NCBI GenBank assembly: GCA_910577415.1
Contig: CAJTLK010000060.1
Span: 1 to 11,204 of the forward strand
Length of the DNA: 11,204 nt
Origin: an uncultured Oscillospiraceae bacterium
GTDB lineage: Bacteria; Bacillota; Clostridia; Oscillospirales; Oscillospiraceae
Reading direction: 5' to 3'
Position 1 is the first letter of the stretch. Every line of letters begins with the position of its first letter. Under the pieces are notes generated by a model. That model worked only from the letters and a program-made list of their open reading frames with translations, searched no databases and was not told the DNA's origin. Positions 1 through 7,691 of this stretch are shown in pieces. Both the position numbers and the translations under genes were made by a program.

Positions 1-2879
<2,879 letters not shown>

Positions 2880-2903
2880 GACCCGCCGCGGCCTGAACAC
2901 AGT

Positions 2904-2948
2904 AAAAAAGCAAGCCCCCGGACCTTCCGTCCGGGGGCTTGCTTTGTG
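2904..2948. terminator. Strong intrinsic terminator, probably bidirectional
   Basis: A perfect 17-bp stem pairs 2907-2923 with 2929-2945 around a 5-base loop (CTTCC), starting 27 bases after the stop of the pyruvate oxidoreductase gene. The stem core is GCCCCCGGAC. On the + strand a short T-rich tail follows; on the - strand the six A at 2904-2909 become a run of T after the stem. It can therefore end both the oxidoreductase transcript and the convergent transcript coming from the zinc-ribbon gene. Confidence 0.93.
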
Positions 2949-3008
2949 CTTCTTGGGGTTTTGGGGGCCGCCTCCGGCACACGAGCGAAGGGGGCCGGGC
3001 GGAAACCG

Positions 3009-3419
3009 TCAGGGCGGCTGCCGGACTATGACGGCGGCGTCCTTGAAACGGGTCCAGGAAAGGCGCTGGCCGCAGCGGTCACAATAAGCCATATGCTCCC
3101 GTTCCAAGCTGCACCCGCATTGGGGACAGACGGGAAAAGAGGGCGCGCCGGACAGGAGAGGAAATATGCGTATCTCCACGACAGGCATAGGGGCGCGGAA
3201 GGAAAATTCGTTTGCCTCTATGCCCAAAAGGTGATTGGGGGTCTCGCGGAAGCCCAGGCACATCTGCTCAAAAATGTTGAGGGACGGATAAGAACGCTTG
3301 CAGACGATGTTGGCAAAATGCCGGGAGCTGCAGTTGCACCGTTCGGATGCCCGCTCATAACTGAGATGCTCTGCGTCGCAAATTTTGAGAAGAGAAACGG
3401 ATAAATTGTCTAAAAACAT
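3009..3419 (-). CDS. Small protein with HTH-like N-terminus and C-terminal zinc ribbon
   Basis: Unnamed protein of 136 residues from the ATG at 3419. Residues about 5-66 are helical, with an arrangement like a degenerate XRE-type helix-turn-helix, ending in PNHLLGIE, which resembles the DYLLG ending of that fold. Residues 98-116 form a likely zinc ribbon, with CPQC at 98-101 and CDRC at 113-116. A DNA- or protein-binding regulatory role is plausible but inferred. A longer version starting with TTG at 3482 adds 21 residues. I prefer 3419 because it is an ATG with a weak GGGGG ribosome-site-like stretch five to six bases upstream, though neither start is strong. The gene lies downstream of the secreted-protein gene on the same strand, 184 bases away with no clear terminator between, and converges on the oxidoreductase. 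The antisense frame here has no recognisable features. Confidence 0.72.
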   Translation of the reverse strand: MFLDNLSVSLLKICDAEHLSYERASERCNCSSRHFANIVCKRSYPSLNIFEQMCLGFRETPNHLLGIEANEFSFRAPMPVVEIRIFPLLSGAPSFPVCPQCGCSLEREHMAYCDRCGQRLSWTRFKDAAVIVRQPP

Positions 3420-3433
3420 CGCAGACCCCCGCT

Positions 3434-3466
3434 TTCTGTCATAAGCTGCTTTTAGAGTAGAGTAAA
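3434..3466 (-). promoter_or_regulatory. Possible promoter of the zinc-ribbon gene
   Basis: On the - strand TTTACT (3466-3461) and TATGAC (3443-3438) are separated by exactly 17 bases, each matching 4 of 6 consensus positions. The start codon at 3419 would then have only a very short leader. The -35 box overlaps one arm of the long-range inverted repeat 3453-3462/3575-3584. Only weak support. Confidence 0.3.
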
Positions 3467-3584
3467 CGGCGGCCAGGCGCAAGGAAGCGTACTTCCTTTT
3501 TTGCGGGCGGGACGCGGCGGCCCGATCTCCGGCTTGTGGGGCTACGGCTTCAAACTGGAAGGGAAGAGGGCGCTCTCTACTCTA
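3453..3584. repeat. Widely spaced 10-bp inverted repeat
   Basis: TAGAGTAGAG at 3453-3462 is an exact reverse complement of CTCTACTCTA at 3575-3584, with 112 bases between. Each arm is itself a tandem of the AGAGT unit. The pair frames the gap between the secreted-protein gene and the zinc-ribbon gene. It could be a pair of binding sites for one regulator. A chance match is possible, because the arms are of low complexity. Confidence 0.4.
3481..3502. repeat. Short inverted repeat AAGGAAG-CGTA-CTTCCTT with T tail
   Basis: Arms of 7 bp (3481-3487 and 3492-3498) flank CGTA, and TTTT follows on the + strand. It lies upstream of the preferred start of the zinc-ribbon gene and overlaps the alternative TTG start. 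It may be an operator. It is too AT-weak to be a convincing terminator, and no + strand gene needs one here. Confidence 0.35.
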
Positions 3585-3603
3585 TGCTTCTTAGTAAGAT
3601 TTT

Positions 3604-3996
3604 TTAATAGGATTTTTCCGGGGAGGTGGCGGAGGGTGATTCCACCACCTTGGAATTGCTGTCATAGACGGTAACCGTAGTGACCACCACATAGGTGTGG
3701 CCAGTGGGGACGTAATAGGTGCCGCCGGCAGACAGCGACCCACTCCCGGAGTCTGTCCAGGTCTTGATGGTGGAGCCGTCCTTTTTCAGTTCCACAGTCA
3801 GGTCAGCGGTATAACCGCTATATAATTTAGCAGTTCCAAAGCACGAGGCACCGCCACTGGAGGAGATGTTTAGTGTAGCGGTTACGCCTCCAGTGCCTGT
3901 GTACCTGGGTTCCACAGCCTGGGCAGCGGCAAGGTTGGCCGTCAGTGCCCCTAAGAGAAGCAGCAGCGCAGCGGCAGTTTGGACGGATCTTTTCAT
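3604..3996 (-). CDS. Small secreted protein, beta-rich, unknown function
   Basis: Protein of 130 residues starting at the ATG at 3996. This start is fixed by a perfect AGGAGGT ribosome site seven bases upstream (4002-4008 region); an in-frame upstream extension to 4083 has no such site. Residues 1-25 are a clear Sec signal peptide: KR, then a hydrophobic Leu/Ala stretch, then a likely signal peptidase I site after AAAQA. The mature part of about 105 residues is rich in Ser, Thr, Gly and Val with alternating patterns (TADLTVELKKDG, TYVVVTTVTVYD), which suggests a small beta sandwich. It has a single Cys and no sortase, lipobox or membrane anchor, so it is probably released. It resembles short secreted proteins common in Clostridia (perhaps the DUF6147 kind, from memory). 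Its promoter region shares an element with the upstream membrane protein gene, which suggests common control. Confidence 0.82.
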   Translation of the reverse strand: MKRSVQTAAALLLLLGALTANLAAAQAVEPRYTGTGGVTATLNISSSGGASCFGTAKLYSGYTADLTVELKKDGSTIKTWTDSGSGSLSAGGTYYVPTGHTYVVVTTVTVYDSNSKVVESPSATSPEKSY

Positions 3997-4026
3997 GGTA
4001 AATACCTCCTGAAAATATGTTTCGAG

Positions 4027-4072
4027 GTTGCCCTCAATACAGGAGACACGGAAAGTAGAAAAACGCAACACA
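4027..4072 (-). promoter_or_regulatory. Shared regulatory element, copy 1 (secreted-protein gene)
   Basis: A 23-bp block at 4027-4049 matches the block at 4945-4967 in 19 of 23 positions. It begins GTTG and ends GACAC on the + strand. An identical octamer GCAACACA follows at 4065-4072, 15 bases further out (14 in the other copy). Both copies have the same orientation relative to their downstream gene. The inner edge is 30 bases from the start codon at 3996. It could be an operator or an alternative-sigma promoter. Read on the - strand, TGTTGC and GTC are about 16-17 bases apart, a spacing like that of ECF promoters. Confidence 0.6.
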
Positions 4073-4097
4073 GAAAACGACAAATTTTGACAAAAAT

Positions 4098-4137
4098 AAA
4101 AAGGAGAGGAGCGGCGTGACCCGCTTCTCTCCTTTTT
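4098..4137 (-). terminator. Intrinsic terminator after the DUF4367-type gene
   Basis: Arms 4098-4114 and 4121-4137 pair over 17 positions with a single imperfect pair (4109/4126) around a 6-base loop. The five terminal A-T pairs and a following TTTTTATTTTTG on the - strand give the U-rich tail. It starts a few bases after the stop at 4142, so it ends the membrane-protein transcript and separates it from the secreted-protein gene, which therefore needs its own promoter. Confidence 0.88.
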
Positions 4138-4141
4138 GTTG

Positions 4142-4867
4142 TCAGTATTTCAATTCGTTAGCTACCCGGAGTAAATCATCCTGACTCACGCTTTCTCCCA
4201 TAAGCCATGTCAAGGCGGTATTGTCTTTTGTTGTCCATACGAGGTGGATTACATTTTCTTTTTGATACAGGGTTGCCTTTGTTTTTTGAATATCAACATA
4301 TTCTATTTTAGCATTTTCAGTATCCACATTGGCTTCCATTCCTGGTGTTAAGTAATAATCAATATAGATACATTCGCCCTCCGCCCTTTGATATTGATAC
4401 CCAATAAAAGTATCGTTTTCCTCATGGTTCATTAACTTATACCCCTCCGGCAGCCAGCCCACCTCCAAATGGGGGCCTTCCATCTCCGCAGGCTGGTCTA
4501 CAAACCGGAAGGTGGTGTTGGTGTCGAAGACCTCGATGATCAGATTCAGGGTGTTGAGCCGCACCGTTTCCGACGCGGCAAAGGCCCCGGTGAACAGGAT
4601 GGCGGCAATGCCCGCCGCCATCACCACCCGCTTTACAGTCTTTACCGTAAAATGTCCCGCGGAGCGGAGGCTTTGTTTTGTGAACTGGCGGCGGATGGTC
4701 TGAAGGCTCCGCCGTTCGGCGCCTTCTGAAATTCCAGCGGAGGGGTCACTTTTCAACCGTTCATTTTCCTCCGCGGCTCTTTTTCCCTCGGCTGTGGCGA
4801 CGTCGTCCATCAGCAGGGCAAAGAGGGCGTCCTCATACCGTTCCTGGAGCTGTTCTCTTCTGGTCAT
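4142..4867 (-). CDS. Membrane protein with C-terminal DUF4367-like domain, possible anti-sigma factor
   Basis: Protein of 241 residues from the ATG at 4867, chosen because AAAGGAAGG lies just upstream; the extension to 4990 runs through the promoter region. Residues 1-78 are charged and likely cytoplasmic, with an Arg/Lys-rich end. One membrane segment is at about 80-98 (starting VKRVVMAAGI). Residues about 135-240 resemble the DUF4367 outer domain: GWLPEGY, a beta-rich stretch, then TWLMGESVSQDDLLRVANEL. Such proteins usually sit next to ECF-type sigma genes in Clostridia and are thought to act as membrane anti-sigma or sensor partners. Here a sigma gene lies divergently about 670 bases away. 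No zinc-binding anti-sigma HxxxCxxC motif is visible, so the role is inferred. The 3' part, from about residue 142, drops sharply in GC, suggesting a replaced domain. Confidence 0.8.
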   Translation of the reverse strand: MTRREQLQERYEDALFALLMDDVATAEGKRAAEENERLKSDPSAGISEGAERRSLQTIRRQFTKQSLRSAGHFTVKTVKRVVMAAGIAAILFTGAFAASETVRLNTLNLIIEVFDTNTTFRFVDQPAEMEGPHLEVGWLPEGYKLMNHEENDTFIGYQYQRAEGECIYIDYYLTPGMEANVDTENAKIEYVDIQKTKATLYQKENVIHLVWTTKDNTALTWLMGESVSQDDLLRVANELKY

Positions 4868-4881
4868 GTTCCTTCCTTTCC

Positions 4882-4905
4882 GACGGCGGCCCATAGCCCG
4901 CCGTC
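4882..4905 (-). promoter_or_regulatory. Leader hairpin before the DUF4367-type gene
   Basis: An 8-bp perfect GC-rich stem, GACGGCGG (4882-4889) with CCGCCGTC (4898-4905), encloses an 8-base loop. In the - strand transcript it ends only a few bases before the ribosome site at 4871-4879. No T run follows, so it is not a terminator. It might affect translation or mRNA stability; this is inference. Confidence 0.4.
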
Positions 4906-4944
4906 TTGTCCTGGGCGGTTTCATTCTAAGGGTCAGTATAGCAC

Positions 4945-4989
4945 GTTGTCCCCAATATAGGTGACACAAATAATTTGTTTTGCAACACA
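4945..4989 (-). promoter_or_regulatory. Shared regulatory element, copy 2 (DUF4367-type gene)
   Basis: The 23-bp block at 4945-4967 matches 4027-4049 in 19 of 23 positions, and GCAACACA at 4982-4989 is identical to 4065-4072, with a 14-base gap. The block contains an imperfect dyad, TGTCCCC (4947-4953) against GGTGACA (4960-4966), spaced by 6 bases with one mismatched position. A TATACT box follows four bases downstream in the - direction. The inner edge is 77 bases from the start codon at 4867. The dyad suits a dimeric repressor; the octamer plus GTC spacing suits an ECF promoter. I cannot decide between them. Confidence 0.6.
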
Positions 4990-5013
4990 CCGGGGCAAAA
5001 AAACTTTTTGGCC

Positions 5014-5048
5014 CTTACAAATTTCGTTTTCTTGAGTATAGTTATACT
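5014..5048 (+). promoter_or_regulatory. Candidate promoter with overlapping palindrome for the repressor-sigma operon
   Basis: CTTACA (5014-5019) and TATAGT (5037-5042) are 17 bases apart. The -10 box lies inside the inverted repeat AGTATA-GT-TATACT (5035-5048), which is a natural place for an autoregulating XRE repressor to bind. It would give a leader of about 110 bases before the start at 5159. Confidence 0.45.
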
Positions 5049-5120
5049 GATTAAAATAGGTGATATTTAGAAAATAGTATGGCAAATTTATATATTTATG
5101 GAAGGAGAAAATAGTTAACG

Positions 5121-5126
5121 TATAAT
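5121..5126 (+). promoter_or_regulatory. Candidate -10 box TATAAT close to the repressor gene
   Basis: A perfect TATAAT lies in very AT-rich DNA 32 bases before the repressor start. No good -35 box is seen 16-18 bases upstream; the surrounding A/T tracts could help polymerase binding. The ribosome site AGGGGAG follows at about 5146-5152. Confidence 0.4.
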
Positions 5127-5158
5127 TATAAATATTTTTTCCGATAGGGGAGAGTCAT

Positions 5159-5536
5159 ATGTCCAAATTTGGAGAACTATTGGCTGAGCTGCGGCAGGAC
5201 AGAAAAATGACGCAAAGAGATTTGGCGCATATCCTCCATGTTTCTGTCGGTACCATTTCCAACTATGAAAACAACGTCCATTTTCCTGACGTAGAAAAGC
5301 TGATAGAGCTGGCCGATTTTTTCGGGGTGACTACCGATTATCTGCTTGGGCGGTGCGAGTCGGCCTGTTCCCCGGATGTATTTTCAGAACAGATCACAAA
5401 GGACAAAACGGCGGGCGAGCTTCTTGAGCTTCTGCGGCAACTCCCCGTAGAAAATAGAAACGCGCTGGACGTATTTTTTGGCGACGCCGAATTTCGCATG
5501 ACGGTCCAGCGGCATATCAAAAAGGAGACGACATGA
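5159..5536 (+). CDS. XRE/Cro-CI family transcriptional regulator
   Basis: Protein of 125 residues. Residues about 5-63 form a standard XRE helix-turn-helix: LLAELRQDRKMTQRDLA, then SVGTISNYENN, then ELADFFGVTTDYLLGR. The remaining 60 residues (from about 66) are helical and charged and have no domain I recognise; they may serve for dimerisation or for contact with a partner. The start at 5159 follows AGGGGAG by about six bases. The stop overlaps the next start as ATGA (5533-5536), so it is translated together with the sigma factor. As a cytoplasmic DNA-binding protein it may repress its own operon through the palindrome at 5035-5048 and perhaps the divergent gene. What it senses is not visible. 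Confidence 0.9.
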   Translation: MSKFGELLAELRQDRKMTQRDLAHILHVSVGTISNYENNVHFPDVEKLIELADFFGVTTDYLLGRCESACSPDVFSEQITKDKTAGELLELLRQLPVENRNALDVFFGDAEFRMTVQRHIKKETT

Positions 5537-6090
5537 TACCTTATTGTATATTGGTCATCGAAAATGATGACGACAGAGAGTTTATGATCGGCCTGTACGA
5601 GAATTACAAACAGCTCATGCATTCCACGGTCAGAAAGCTGGTCAAAAACGAACACGATATAGAGGACCTGACACAGGACGTTCTGGTAAAGCTGATCGAT
5701 AAGATCGATCTGCTGCGGAGCAGAAGCCGTGACCAGAGGGTCAACTACATTATCTCCGCCTGTAAATATACCGCCTTCAACCACATTCGGGATAACGGGA
5801 ATCACCCCGAGCTGTCCTTTGAGGCGTGCGGAGAACTCAATGACCCGCAGTATGACGACCACGAGATCGAGCTGCGCTTGATAAAGGACGAGGAGCTGGA
5901 GGCGCTGCGAAGGGTCTTGGGGCAAATGGACCTGCGGATGCAATGCCTTCTGGAGGGGTACTACTTTTTGGAAAAGCCCGCGGCGGAGCTGGGAAAGGAC
6001 CTCGGCATCAAGCCGGACAGCGTACGGACGTACTTAACAAGGGCGAGAAAAAGGGCCTTTGAGCTGCTGAAAAAGGAACTGGAAAAGTAA
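5533..6090 (+). CDS. RNA polymerase sigma factor, sigma-70 family (ECF-like)
   Basis: Protein of 185 residues, the usual size for an ECF-type factor. Region 2 is at about 20-88 (DIEDLTQDVLVKLIDKID, then ACKYTAFNHIRDN) and recognises the -10 and core polymerase. Region 4 is at about 123-180, with the helix-turn-helix LEKPAAELGKDLGIKPDSVRTY binding the -35. Regions 1.1 and 3 are absent. The start at 5533 follows AAGGAG and overlaps the repressor stop, so both proteins are made together. The sigma gene lacks a downstream anti-sigma gene; the only candidate partner is the divergent DUF4367-type membrane protein. Likely targets are the genes carrying the shared element on the - strand; this is inference. 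A terminator follows at once. Confidence 0.92.
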   Translation: MIPYCILVIENDDDREFMIGLYENYKQLMHSTVRKLVKNEHDIEDLTQDVLVKLIDKIDLLRSRSRDQRVNYIISACKYTAFNHIRDNGNHPELSFEACGELNDPQYDDHEIELRLIKDEELEALRRVLGQMDLRMQCLLEGYYFLEKPAAELGKDLGIKPDSVRTYLTRARKRAFELLKKELEK

Positions 6091-6130
6091 AAAGGACCGG
6101 GGGCCCTGCCGGGGCTTCCGGCCCTTTTTT
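6089..6130 (+). terminator. Intrinsic terminator after the sigma gene
   Basis: Arms 6089-6105 and 6113-6129 pair over 17 positions, with one A-C mismatch (6096/6122) and two G-U pairs, around a 7-base loop, and end in TTTTTT. The left arm begins in the sigma stop codon. It separates the accessory operon from the miaB operon. Confidence 0.88.
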
Positions 6131-6179
6131 GCGCCTGAGGGTTTTCTCTGGACGGGACGCGATTTTCTTTTCCGCCTCC

Positions 6180-6208
6180 TTGAATTCCCACAAGAAAAAT
6201 GATATAAT
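6180..6208 (+). promoter_or_regulatory. Housekeeping promoter of the miaB-mutS operon
   Basis: TTGAAT (6180-6185) and a perfect TATAAT (6203-6208) are 17 bases apart, and TGA directly before TATAAT gives an extended -10. It is the best sigma-A type promoter in the window. The expected transcript starts near 6215, about 40 bases before the miaB start at 6258. Confidence 0.85.
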
Positions 6209-6257
6209 TCTCTAATTCTAAACTGCCCCCGAATGCCCCGGAAAGGAGCGTGCCGCC

Positions 6258-7673
6258 ATGGAGACCAGGACCACCCGTATCTCCCCCGCCGACGTTACCC
6301 GCCAGCGGGAATTTTGCGAGAAGATCGCCGAGCGCAACGCCGCTTTGGCCGCTGAGAGTCTGGCCTTTGTGGACACCTACGGCTGCCAGCAGAACGAGGC
6401 CGACTCCGAGCGTATCCGGGGTTATCTCCGGGCCATGGGATATGGCTTCACCGACGATGAAAATGCCGCCGACGTCATCGTCATCAACACCTGCGCCATT
6501 CGGGAGCACGCCGAGGACCGGGTCTTCGGCAACATCGGCGCCCTGGTCCACGCCAAACGCCGCCATCCGGGGCAGATCATCTGCCTGTGCGGCTGTATGG
6601 CCCAGGAGCCGTGGGTGGCGGAGAAGATCAAACAGTCTTACCGCCATGTAGACCTGGTTTTTGGCCCCCACGCCTTGTGGCGGTTCCCCGAGCTTTTTTA
6701 CCGGGTCTACACCCGCCGGGGGCGGGTCTTTGAGAACGCGGACGAGCCGGGGTCCATTGCCGAGGGAGTTCCGCTGGTGCGGCAGAACGGCGTGAAGGCA
6801 TGGGTGTCCATTATGTACGGGTGCAACAACTTTTGTACTTATTGCATCGTCCCCTATGTCCGGGGCCGGGAGCGCTCCCGGCTGCCCGAGGACGTGCTCT
6901 CTGAGTGCCGGGAGCTGGCCGAGGCGGGATATAAGGAGATCACCCTTCTGGGCCAGAATGTGAATTCCTACGGTAAGGACCTGGGCCTGAGCATGGATTT
7001 TGCCGATCTGCTCCGGGCGGTGAACGACATCCCCGGAGAATTCCTCATCCGCTTTATGACCAGCCATCCCAAGGACGCCTCCCAGAAGCTCTTTGAGACC
7101 ATGGCCCAATGCGAGAAGGTGGCCCCGGTATTCCACCTGCCCTTCCAGTCGGGCAATGACCGGGTGCTGAAGGCCATGAACCGCCACTATGACCGCGCGG
7201 TCTATCTGGATAAGGTGAGAAGGCTCCGGGAGCAAATTCCCGACGTCGTCATCACCTCCGACGTGATCGTGGGCTTCCCCGGCGAGACCACCGCCGAATT
7301 TGAAGACACCCTCTCCCTGGTGGAGGAGGTGGGCTTCGACGCTCTTTTCACCTTTATCTTTTCCCCCCGGAAAGGCACCCCGGCGGCGGAGATGGACGAC
7401 CCCATGCCCATGGCGGAAAAGAAGGCCAACTTCCAGCGGCTGGTGGACGCCCAGAACGCCATTTCCGCCCAAAAGCACGCCGCCTATATCGGCAAAACGA
7501 TACGCTGCCTTATCGACGGGGTATGCCAGGAGGAGGGCTTTGTCCTTACTGCCCGGACTCCAGGCAACCGCCTGGTGCGGGTGGAGGCGGGAGAGGAAGC
7601 CCTTATTGGGACATACCGGGATGTGGAAATTACCGGGGCCAACACCTGGTCGCTGTGGGGCCGGCTAAAATAA
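6258..7673 (+). CDS. miaB: tRNA-2-methylthio-N6-dimethylallyladenosine synthase MiaB
   Basis: It adds a methylthio group to isopentenyl-adenosine at position 37 of tRNAs that read codons starting with U, using two iron-sulfur clusters and S-adenosylmethionine. The 471 residues show three domains. The N-terminal methylthiotransferase domain has Cys43 (TYGCQQNE), Cys79 (NTCAIRE) and Cys113 (CGCMAQ). The radical SAM core has CNNFCTYC with Cys189, Cys193 and Cys196. The TRAM RNA-binding domain covers about 408-470. All cluster ligands are present. The start follows AAAGGAG with a slightly long spacer. mutS begins 18 bases after the stop, so the two are co-transcribed; miaB is often near mutS and mutL in Clostridia. 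The long reverse-strand open frame over this gene is a shadow. Confidence 0.97.
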   Translation: METRTTRISPADVTRQREFCEKIAERNAALAAESLAFVDTYGCQQNEADSERIRGYLRAMGYGFTDDENAADVIVINTCAIREHAEDRVFGNIGALVHAKRRHPGQIICLCGCMAQEPWVAEKIKQSYRHVDLVFGPHALWRFPELFYRVYTRRGRVFENADEPGSIAEGVPLVRQNGVKAWVSIMYGCNNFCTYCIVPYVRGRERSRLPEDVLSECRELAEAGYKEITLLGQNVNSYGKDLGLSMDFADLLRAVNDIPGEFLIRFMTSHPKDASQKLFETMAQCEKVAPVFHLPFQSGNDRVLKAMNRHYDRAVYLDKVRRLREQIPDVVITSDVIVGFPGETTAEFEDTLSLVEEVGFDALFTFIFSPRKGTPAAEMDDPMPMAEKKANFQRLVDAQNAISAQKHAAYIGKTIRCLIDGVCQEEGFVLTARTPGNRLVRVEAGEEALIGTYRDVEITGANTWSLWGRLK

Positions 7674-7691
7674 AGAGCGGAGGTGAGTTCC

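Larger units (their letters stand above)
4868..5158. other. Divergent intergenic region between membrane protein and repressor-sigma genes
   Basis: This 291-base gap holds the leader hairpin (4882-4905), a TATACT -10-like box on the - strand (4940-4935), the shared 23-bp element with its octamer (4945-4989), a weak A/T-rich hairpin (4992-5014), a small palindrome (5035-5048) and a very AT-rich stretch leading to the repressor gene. Bases 5041-5160 hold about 24% GC by hand count, far below the flanking genes. I see no small gene in it. Confidence 0.7.

Noticed and set aside
2946..3404. Forward open frame of 152 codons
   Set aside because: Opposite the zinc-ribbon gene, which has paired CxxC motifs; the forward frame has no ribosome site or recognisable domain and starts just after the terminator.
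4868..4990. N-terminal extension of the membrane protein to 4990, and of the secreted protein to 4083
   Set aside because: Both extensions run through promoter elements, while the internal ATGs at 4867 and 3996 have ribosome sites at proper distance.
4992..5014. Weak hairpin with A/T stem in the divergent region
   Set aside because: Stem is mostly A-T with a G-G mismatch, a 3-base loop and no T run, so it is not a believable terminator or attenuator.
5056..5063. ATAGGTGA, resembling part of the shared 23-bp element
   Set aside because: Only 8 bases match, and neither the rest of the block nor the GCAACACA octamer is present, so I did not count it as a third copy.
5338..5943. Reverse open frame of 201 codons across the repressor and sigma genes
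   Set aside because: Antisense to two clearly recognised proteins and crossing their overlap; no motif.
5961..7478. Long reverse-strand open frame of 505 codons over miaB
   Set aside because: Antisense shadow of the GC-rich miaB gene; Gly/Leu/Val/His-rich composition, no domain, and miaB is complete with all its cysteines.
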